A stretch of DNA of 14,851 nt from an uncultured Prevotella sp. (lineage in GTDB: Bacteria > Bacteroidota > Bacteroidia > Bacteroidales > Bacteroidaceae), in the NCBI GenBank assembly GCA_900552675.1, contig USAI01000057.1:1-14851 (forward strand), written 5' to 3'. The notes beneath the pieces were generated by a model that saw only the letters and a program-made list of their open reading frames with translations, made no database searches and was not told the DNA's origin. A program made the position numbers and the translations under genes. This document shows, in pieces, positions 8,171 to 13,402 of the stretch (the first letter of the stretch is position 1; each line of letters opens with the position of its first letter).

Positions 8171-8959
8171 TTACAGCCTAACGTTAATACCTTCGTGGGC
8201 AAGATAACGTTTTAGGTCGGGTATGGCTATCTGCCCGAAGTGGAACACGCTGGCAGCCAGTGCCGCATCGGCCTTACCCAGTGTGAAAGCCTCTTTAAAG
8301 TGCTGCATGGTGCCTGCGCCGCCGCTGGCAATGATAGGTATTGAGAGACGGTCAGAGAGCTGTCCCAGCGCCTCGTTGGCATATCCCTGCTTCACACCGT
8401 CGTGATCCATGCTGGTAAATAGTATCTCGCCAGCGCCACGGTCGGCCACTTCGCTGGCCCAGTTGAACAGGTTCAGCTGAGTGCGTTCGCGTCCGCCTTT
8501 CACGTAGCAGTGCCATCCGTCGTCATCCAGTCGGGCATCGATGGCACACACACATACCTGTGAGCCAAAACGTCGAGCAATGTCGTTCACCAACTGTGGG
8601 TTTTTGATGGCCGCCGAGTTGATGCTCACCTTGTCGGCACCCGCCATTAGCAAGCGTTCAACATCGTCAATGGCGTTGATGCCACCGCCCACGGTGAAAG
8701 GTATGTTTATCTCTTCGGCCACGCGTGTTACCATATCGGTGAAGGTTTTACGTCCTTCAAAGCTGGCTGTGATGTCGAGGAAGACGAGCTCGTCGGCACC
8801 CGCTGCGCTATACATCTTTCCCAGTTCCACAGGATCGCCCGCCCGTCGCAGGTTTACGAAGTTGGTGCCTTTCACCGTTTCGCCATCCTTCACGTCGAGA
8901 CATGGTATGATGCGTTTTGCCAAGCCTCGTTGAGCCGAGAAGTGTTGTGTTGTTGTCAT
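8171..8959 (-). CDS. hisF: Imidazole glycerol phosphate synthase, cyclase subunit
   Basis: Uses ammonia from HisH to convert PRFAR into imidazole glycerol phosphate and AICAR. It is a TIM barrel of 262 aa, slightly longer than usual. The two catalytic aspartates are in CLDVKDG (Asp22) and AIDAR (Asp141). Other family motifs are VGGGI (90-94), KGGRE (154-158), LFTSMDHDG (180-188) and ASGGAG (211-216). The canonical start LAKRIIPCLDV begins only at residue 13, so the protein has an N-terminal extension of about 11 residues (MTTTQHFSAQR). This start is supported by an exact ATGA overlap with the hisA stop (8956-8959), and no other ATG lies between it and the conserved region. It acts as a heterodimer with HisH, two genes upstream. 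Confidence 0.97.
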   Translation of the reverse strand: MTTTQHFSAQRGLAKRIIPCLDVKDGETVKGTNFVNLRRAGDPVELGKMYSAAGADELVFLDITASFEGRKTFTDMVTRVAEEINIPFTVGGGINAIDDVERLLMAGADKVSINSAAIKNPQLVNDIARRFGSQVCVCAIDARLDDDGWHCYVKGGRERTQLNLFNWASEVADRGAGEILFTSMDHDGVKQGYANEALGQLSDRLSIPIIASGGAGTMQHFKEAFTLGKADAALAASVFHFGQIAIPDLKRYLAHEGINVRL

Positions 8960-9669
8960 AGTTGCAATGTTTCAAGATTAATGCGACCCTCGTAGAAGGC
9001 TTTCCCAAACACTACGGCAGGTATACCCGCTGCGTTCAGCGCCTCGATGTCGGCATTTGATGATACGCCCCCGCTGGCAATAAGGTGCAGGCTGGGGTAG
9101 CGTTGCATGATTTGCCTATACAGGTTGATGGCAGGCCCTTCGAGTGTTCCGTCTTTCGATATATCGGTGCATAGCACCTGTGTAACGCCCATGGCGGTGT
9201 AGTGGTCGAGAAAGTCGAAAAGGTCGGTGCTCGAGTCTTCCTTCCATCCGTTTATTGACACCTTACCGTTGCGCACATCGGCCCCCAATATTATTTTATC
9301 GGCCCCGTAGGTTGCCAGCCATTTTGCGAAGAGGGTGGGGTGGCTCACTGCAATGCTGCCCACTGTTACCATATGTGCGCCGTTGCTGAAGGCTTTTTGT
9401 ATATCGTCGTCGGTCTTGATACCACCGCCAAAGTCGATGCGCAGCTGCGTGCGTTCGGCAATGCGTTTCAGCGTATCAAGGTTTACCACGTGCTTTGATT
9501 TGGCACCGTCAAGGTCAACCACATGTAGACGTCGTGCACCCAAGCGTTCAAACTGTTGCGCCATGTCGGCAGGATTATCGCCGTAAACGGTTTTCTGGTC
9601 ATAGTTGCCCTTTGTAAGACGCACACACTGGCCGTTGATGATGTCGATGGCAGGAATAATTTCTATCAT
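8956..9669 (-). CDS. hisA: ProFAR isomerase (phosphoribosylformimino-AICAR-P isomerase)
   Basis: Amadori isomerisation of ProFAR to PRFAR, the substrate of HisHF. A 237-aa TIM barrel, normal length. The catalytic acid/base residues sit in IPAIDIINGQCVRL (Asp9) and GADVRNG (Asp131), with CTDISKDGTLEGP (167-179) and ASGGVSS (198-204) forming the phosphate-binding loops. The two-phosphate signature DFGGGIK is at 79-85. Its ATG overlaps the hisH stop as ATGA (9666-9669), and its stop overlaps the hisF start the same way, so the three genes are probably translationally coupled and made in fixed ratio. Start and function are both well supported. Confidence 0.97.
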   Translation of the reverse strand: MIEIIPAIDIINGQCVRLTKGNYDQKTVYGDNPADMAQQFERLGARRLHVVDLDGAKSKHVVNLDTLKRIAERTQLRIDFGGGIKTDDDIQKAFSNGAHMVTVGSIAVSHPTLFAKWLATYGADKIILGADVRNGKVSINGWKEDSSTDLFDFLDHYTAMGVTQVLCTDISKDGTLEGPAINLYRQIMQRYPSLHLIASGGVSSNADIEALNAAGIPAVVFGKAFYEGRINLETLQL

Positions 9670-10256
9670 AACTCTAAAAAGTTTTTGATGATTTTTTCGC
9701 CTGTGGCACCACTCTTCTCTGGGTGAAACTGTGTGGCGTAGAAATTGTCTTTATGTAAAGCCGCGCTGAAGGGCGCTATATAATCGGCCGTGGCAGCGGT
9801 GAAGTCGCACAGGGGCACATAGTAGCTGTGTACGAAATACACAAACTCGTCAGGGGCAATGCCTTTGAACAATGCCGACTGGCAATTGTAAATGCTATTC
9901 CATCCCATGGCTGGCACCTTGTCTTCGTGTCGTTGGGGCACAAAGCGTTTTACGTCGGTGGGGAAGATGCCTATGCAGTTGGTGTTGCCCTCTTCTGAGT
10001 GGCGGCACAGCAGTTGCTGTCCAATGCATATGCCCAGCACGGGTTGCCTTAGGTTTTTTATCACCTCGTCAAGGCGGTGCGCCTTCAGATATTGCATGGT
10101 GGTAGCCGCCTCGCCTTGTCCTGGGAACAAAATGTGGTCGGCCTTCATCAGTGCTTCAGGCTCGTCGGTGTAGGTAGGCGTTACGCCCAAGCGCTTCAGC
10201 GCGTTCACCACCGAGTGAATGTTTCCGGCGTTGTATTTTATGATTGCAACATTCAT
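9666..10256 (-). CDS. hisH: Imidazole glycerol phosphate synthase, glutamine amidotransferase subunit
   Basis: Class I glutaminase that releases ammonia from glutamine and channels it to HisF. 196 aa. The nucleophile is Cys77 in GICIGQQLLC (75-84) and the His/Glu of the triad are His177 and Glu180 in ATQFHPEKSG (174-183). The oxyanion/glycine region is LFPGQGEA (43-50) and MGWN (117-120) is the usual HisH motif. The start at 10256 (MNVAIIKYNAGNIHSV) gives the standard N-terminus; the frame is open to an ATG at 10301, but the added 15 residues are not family-like. It is the first gene of the leftward cluster, with a -7 promoter element about 75 bp upstream and a hairpin in the leader. Confidence 0.96.
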   Translation of the reverse strand: MNVAIIKYNAGNIHSVVNALKRLGVTPTYTDEPEALMKADHILFPGQGEAATTMQYLKAHRLDEVIKNLRQPVLGICIGQQLLCRHSEEGNTNCIGIFPTDVKRFVPQRHEDKVPAMGWNSIYNCQSALFKGIAPDEFVYFVHSYYVPLCDFTAATADYIAPFSAALHKDNFYATQFHPEKSGATGEKIIKNFLEL

Positions 10257-10298
10257 CTTTTCTCTCTTGTTTGTGTTGTGATGTTGTTGTCTTATGTC

Positions 10299-10315
10299 CA
10301 CCTCTTATTGAGGTG
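10299..10315 (-). promoter_or_regulatory. Small hairpin in the hisH leader
   Basis: CACCTC (10299-10304) and GAGGTG (10310-10315) form a perfect 6-bp stem with a 5-nt loop. It lies between the -7 element and the hisH start, so it would be in the 5' UTR. No T-run follows it on the minus strand, so it is not a normal intrinsic terminator. It might influence leader stability or translation. Confidence 0.45.
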
Positions 10316-10331
10316 TGATTAATATAGTATG

Positions 10332-10339
10332 CAAAGATA
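10332..10339 (-). promoter_or_regulatory. Probable promoter -7 element for hisH and downstream genes
   Basis: On the minus strand the bases read TATCTTTG, a full match to the Bacteroidetes -7 consensus TAnnTTTG. It would place the transcript start about 70 nt upstream of the hisH ATG at 10256. The -33 partner is weak: the nearest TTTG (complement of 10354-10357) is only 14 bp away instead of the usual 19-21. The -7 match and position are seen directly; activity is inferred. Confidence 0.6.
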
Positions 10340-10503
10340 ATAATTTTCTTCAACAAAGTGTATGTAAAGAGGCGTTTTTTCACCTGCAATGCTATTGTTT
10401 GCTTATAATTTGAATTTTTATGTAAGCAAAATGCGAAAAACTGTAACCGTTGATGTGTTCTTGATGCTTGGCTAATGTCAAACTGGTGAGAGAGGCATTT
10501 CTT

Positions 10504-10547
10504 GTTTTTGCATATTTATGCAAGAAACTGCATAAATATACAAAAAC
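10504..10547. repeat. 19-bp inverted repeat containing a TGCATATTTATGCA palindrome
   Basis: The left arm GTTTTTGCATATTTATGCA (10504-10522) and the right arm TGCATAAATATACAAAAAC (10529-10547) are complementary at 18 of 19 positions around a 6-nt spacer. Each arm contains a TGCATA-TT-TATGCA-like palindrome; the left copy is exact and the right one has one change. An exact second copy of the 14-mer lies at 10782-10795. The shape is that of paired operator sites and resembles ArgR/ARG-box palindromes in layout. It could also simply be a strong RNA hairpin. The structure is certain; regulator identity is speculative. Confidence 0.7.
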
Positions 10548-10660
10548 GGGTATTTAGAGAATTAACTTATGTTTGTATAAGAAATGTGAAAAATATTATA
10601 ACCTATAAGCAAATGCGTATGGATTGCTTACACTTTTCAAAGTTGATACTTCTCGTTTGA

Positions 10661-10754
10661 GAAAGCATGGGTTTTAGGGCCTGAAACCCATGCTTTCAGG
10701 CTGTAATATGCTGGGTTTTACGATGCGAAACCCATGCTTTCAGACTGTAATTTG
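10661..10754. repeat. Long hairpin plus partial tandem copy (44 bp period)
   Basis: GAAAGCATGGGTTT (10661-10674) pairs perfectly with AAACCCATGCTTTC (10684-10697). Allowing one G-T wobble, the stem reaches 17 bp with a 3-nt loop. The right half is then repeated: 10683-10710 and 10727-10754 match at 26 of 28 positions. The second copy has its own shorter stem, TGGGTTT (10712-10718) with AAACCCA (10728-10734). A degenerate third ATGCcTTTCAG is seen at 10755-10765. No T-run follows, so it is not a typical terminator. It resembles a REP-like intergenic element. Confidence 0.75.
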
Positions 10755-10781
10755 ATGCCTTTCAGAAGACGCATACCATAT

Positions 10782-10799
10782 TGCATATTTATGCATAAA
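10782..10799. promoter_or_regulatory. Second TGCATATTTATGCA palindrome, possible operator
   Basis: TGCATATTTATGCA at 10782-10795 is identical to 10509-10522 and overlaps a perfect 12-bp palindrome TTTATGCATAAA (10788-10799). It lies about 60 bp upstream of the -33 region of the promoter for the rightward operon, a plausible regulator-binding position. The binding protein is unknown. Confidence 0.5.
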
Positions 10800-10855
10800 A
10801 TGCATCCTCATTTTCGTCAATATCAATCCGAAATAGTTAAAAAACATTATATCGC

Positions 10856-10886
10856 TTTAAAGTGTAGTTTTTTATATCTACCTTTG
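10856..10886 (+). promoter_or_regulatory. Promoter of the exported-protein operon
   Basis: TACCTTTG at 10879-10886 is a full match to the Bacteroidetes -7 box TAnnTTTG. TTTA at 10856-10859, 19 bp upstream, fits the -33 element (consensus TTTG) with one difference. Transcription should start around 10892-10894, giving a leader of about 120 nt before the ATG at 11015. Confidence 0.75.
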
Positions 10887-10890
10887 CACA

Positions 10891-10906
10891 TAATAATATA
10901 TTATTA
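10891..10906. promoter_or_regulatory. Perfect 16-bp A/T palindrome at the predicted transcript start
   Basis: TAATAATATATTATTA is a perfect palindrome with no spacer. It begins 4 bp after the -7 box and therefore covers the expected +1 site. It may be an operator that blocks initiation or simply an easily melted A/T tract; the position makes it worth noting. Confidence 0.45.
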
Positions 10907-11014
10907 CTTATCTTATTTTTTTACTTAATTGTTGAGAGAGTTTGAATGGTGAGCCAATCGAGAGAGGCGGCTTATTGTTCTTTTTGGTTTGACTAAGTTC
11001 AATTTTTTTTGATT

Positions 11015-12853
11015 ATGAAAAAAAGTTTTATCCTGACCGTGCTGCTCATGGTCGTGGCATTAGTGCCAATGCAAGCTTTCAACGTTACCGTGAACGTTGA
11101 CGACGCTTCAAAATTAACATTGTATTTAGGATCGTCGGCCCAGAGTTTGTCCAATGGCGACAACGTGCTTGATGTGAAGACGGGCGACCGTCTGTATTTC
11201 TCGGCGAACACTGGTTTCGTGCTTAAGCAGGTGAATAATGGTACCTCTGACGAGTATATCTCTTCGCTCACCAGCTGCACCGTAAATCTTGACGAGAGTA
11301 AGCATGATGGCGCTAAGTGGGTGGTAACCACCGCCACGCTTGACGAGGTGCGTACCGCAGTGTGCAAGGTAACAGTCGACGATGCCTCAAAGGTAACGTT
11401 AGGCACCTCGGGCACCTATAGCAAGCTGAATCTTGAAAACGGTGTAAACAATGTTAAGTTTGTGCCTGGTATCGAGTCGCCACTGGTGGTTTCGGCTAAA
11501 GATAGCAACACATCATTGTATAGCGTGACGAAGAACGGCACTTCAGTATCAGCCTCATACGGCTCATACCGCATCGATGTGGTTGATGGCGACGAGATTA
11601 ATATTGAGGCCAACTATCCCAATATCGATTATGCTGTGAAGTTTAACCTCAGCGAGAAGGCCGACGGCTTTATCACCGAGGTGCTGGTAAACAACGTTCC
11701 TGTAACCAATTATCTCGACGACAACTTCACTGTAAAGGCAGGCTCAAAGGTTACCATCAAGGGCAATACCAACGATTATAAACTTGAGAGCTTCAAGGTA
11801 AACGGTAGCGATATCGACTTCTACGGCAGCTACGAATTTATGGTTACTGCTGCCAGCACCGTTAACATTGTAGCCCACAAGTATGGCAACATGACTGCTC
11901 ATGTAAACATCGACGATGCTTCGCACGTAACCGTGTATAAAGGCTACTCATATTATGGCAATAAGGCCGATGTGAAGACAGGCTTGAACGATGTTGAAAT
12001 TCCTGAGTCGGCTCCCATCCTCTGCATCGCTGCTAACGATGGTTTCCGTTTGGTAAGCGTTACCGATGGCACCACCGAATATACTGACCGCGACGGCTTT
12101 AGCGAGGTAAACGTGAAGGCTGTTGATGGCATGAACCTTACGGTTACTACTGCTGCATTGGTGCGCGACAAGAAGGCCGTGGTGTATGTTGAAGATGCCG
12201 ACGCTCCCTCAATGATGCGTTTCATGCGTAAAGACTACACTCAGCAGAAATTGGCTACTGGCTATAACACCGTCGAGTTTTACGATGGCGACAATCCTTT
12301 CGAGACTTCGGTTTATGGCACCACATCTCTTAACGTGTATAAGAACGACGAGCTGGTAACACCGTCTTACGCTGGTGCCAAGTCTTACTCGCTCACCCTT
12401 GCCGATAACGATGTTGTAAAACTGTTCTTCACCAAAACGCCTGCCATGGTTGAGGCAAACATCACTGTTGATGGCGATGCTGAGAAACTGAACGTAACAA
12501 AAGACCGCATCGTTTCTGTTACCAATTTTGCCAGTGCCCTCTCATGTCTTGAAGGCACCGAGGTGGCTTTCAGCACGGCTGATGGATATGCTATCAAGGC
12601 TATCGACATGAACGGCACCGCTGTAACAGCTGAAACTGATGGCTCATACAAGGTGGTGGTTAACAGCAACAGCACCATTAATGTGAAGGTGGCTGTGGCT
12701 TCAGGCATTGGCAGCGTAACCACATCGGCACAAAAGGGTGCCGACGTTTATACCGTAGCTGGTGTGCTGGTGCTGAAAAATGCTACTCCCAGCCAAATTA
12801 ACGCACTGGCCAAGGGCCTCTACATCATCAACGGTAAAACCGTGGTGCGCTGA
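11015..12853 (+). CDS. Exported repeat protein with T9SS-like C-terminal domain
   Basis: 612 aa. A signal peptide (MKKSFILTVLLMVVALVPMQA, cut near residue 21) has no lipobox. The mature part is about six degenerate beta-rich repeats of 80-90 residues, starting near 22, 116, 206, 293, 387 and 479. The best conserved repeat start is VxVDDASKxTLYxG (28-39, 120-129, 298-309); units tend to end in a VxVxDGDxINIxA-type strand (189-199, 369-379). The pattern recalls small immunoglobulin-like or InlB B-repeat-like domains, but I cannot assign a family. The last ~49 residues (from GIGSV at 564, with DVYTVAGVLV and ALAKGLYIINGKTVVR) match the look of Prevotella-type T9SS sorting domains, so export across the outer membrane is likely. 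The start is the ATG at 11015; an upstream in-frame TTG at 11009 is rejected. It is the first gene of a three-gene operon. Function is unknown. Confidence 0.85.
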   Translation: MKKSFILTVLLMVVALVPMQAFNVTVNVDDASKLTLYLGSSAQSLSNGDNVLDVKTGDRLYFSANTGFVLKQVNNGTSDEYISSLTSCTVNLDESKHDGAKWVVTTATLDEVRTAVCKVTVDDASKVTLGTSGTYSKLNLENGVNNVKFVPGIESPLVVSAKDSNTSLYSVTKNGTSVSASYGSYRIDVVDGDEINIEANYPNIDYAVKFNLSEKADGFITEVLVNNVPVTNYLDDNFTVKAGSKVTIKGNTNDYKLESFKVNGSDIDFYGSYEFMVTAASTVNIVAHKYGNMTAHVNIDDASHVTVYKGYSYYGNKADVKTGLNDVEIPESAPILCIAANDGFRLVSVTDGTTEYTDRDGFSEVNVKAVDGMNLTVTTAALVRDKKAVVYVEDADAPSMMRFMRKDYTQQKLATGYNTVEFYDGDNPFETSVYGTTSLNVYKNDELVTPSYAGAKSYSLTLADNDVVKLFFTKTPAMVEANITVDGDAEKLNVTKDRIVSVTNFASALSCLEGTEVAFSTADGYAIKAIDMNGTAVTAETDGSYKVVVNSNSTINVKVAVASGIGSVTTSAQKGADVYTVAGVLVLKNATPSQINALAKGLYIINGKTVVR

Positions 12854-12901
12854 TAACCCATAATGGCGATAATTTTTTTATTCTATCAATATTTATAACG
12901 A

Positions 12902-13384
12902 ATGATTCGAACAATACGATTGTTTATGGGGCTGGCCCTGTGCTTCTTCTATATCACAGCACAGGCCAATACCCCTGATGACACAAAACTTTACGTCGTT
13001 ACGAAGGCTGGAGGCGAAAAATCCTTTAACCTGAGCAATGTAAAGAAAATAGTGTTTCAACCCAACGCGTTTACCGTTGTGCAAAAAATGGGTGGTGAGT
13101 ATCAGTCGGCCTATACCGATGTTGTGAAGTTTTGTTTCGCTCCTCAGGCAACGGGCATCACTAATGTGGCTACCACAAAACTGGCCGCTCGTTACAACAA
13201 CGGCACGCTCTTCATCGACGGATGGAACGAAGGCAGCACCAACGTTGTGCTGTATGACGTAAGCGGATGCTTGCGCAGCGAGGTAAAGGCTTGGAATGGT
13301 GGCGCAATAAGCGTCGGACAGTTGCCCAAGGGCCTCTATCTGATGAGAGTGAAAAACTATTCAATAAAAATCATGGTAAAATAA
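12902..13384 (+). CDS. Small secreted protein with T9SS type A-like sorting domain
   Basis: 160 aa. The signal peptide is about residues 1-22 (LFMGLALCFFYITAQA, cut before NTPDD). Residues 28-52 (KLYVVTKAGGEKSFNLSNVKKIVF) form a short module common at the N-terminus of Bacteroidetes surface proteins; the next gene has a similar one. Residues 92-160 look like a T9SS type A sorting domain: LAARYNNGTLFIDGW, VVLYDVSGCL (115-124), ISVGQLPKGLYLMRVKN (136-152) and a basic end, IKIMVK. So little lies between signal peptide and sorting domain that it may be only a carrier or a partner for its neighbours. It starts 48 bp after the 612-aa gene and ends 18 bp before the next gene. Export is well supported; the role is unknown. 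Confidence 0.85.
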   Translation: MIRTIRLFMGLALCFFYITAQANTPDDTKLYVVTKAGGEKSFNLSNVKKIVFQPNAFTVVQKMGGEYQSAYTDVVKFCFAPQATGITNVATTKLAARYNNGTLFIDGWNEGSTNVVLYDVSGCLRSEVKAWNGGAISVGQLPKGLYLMRVKNYSIKIMVK

Positions 13385-13402
13385 ACATCACACAAGTATA
13401 TA

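Larger units (their letters stand above)
10257..11014. other. 758 bp divergent intergenic region
   Basis: This A/T-rich stretch separates the leftward his/lys cluster from the rightward operon of exported proteins. I find no credible gene in it. It contains, left to right, a leader hairpin (10299-10315), a his promoter element (10332-10339), a 19-bp inverted repeat (10504-10547), a lone TATGTTTG that matches TAnnTTTG without a -33 partner (10568-10575), a repeat/hairpin block (10661-10754), a palindrome (10782-10799), a promoter (10856-10886) and a 16-bp palindrome (10891-10906). The leader of the rightward operon is about 120 nt and has a weak 6-bp hairpin at 10950-10974. Confidence 0.85.

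Noticed and set aside
8086..8202. N-terminal extension of hisIE to an ATG at 8202
   Set aside because: It would overlap the hisF coding sequence and adds about 39 residues not found in the family; MQIDFEKMGG at 8085 is the family start.
10257..10301. hisH start at 10301 or a histidine leader peptide beginning there
   Set aside because: The extra residues contain only two adjacent His and read straight into hisH, so this is neither a family N-terminus nor an attenuator leader.
10661..10741. Invertible promoter flanked by inverted repeats
   Set aside because: The DNA between the arms is too short (under 55 bp) to hold a promoter, the promoter lies outside the repeats, and no invertase gene is present.
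10661..10754. CRISPR array or intrinsic terminator
   Set aside because: Only two similar copies are present, with a 44 bp period and no spacer-like variation, and there is no T-run after the stem.
10734..10928. A 64-codon plus-strand open frame in the intergenic region
   Set aside because: It begins inside the repeat block, runs through the promoter and its palindrome, and its product has no recognisable domain or coding character.
12854..12901. Terminator between the first two exported-protein genes
   Set aside because: There is a run of seven Ts at 12873-12879, but the only stem nearby (CCAT-A-ATGG) is 4 bp with a 1-nt loop, too weak to be convincing.
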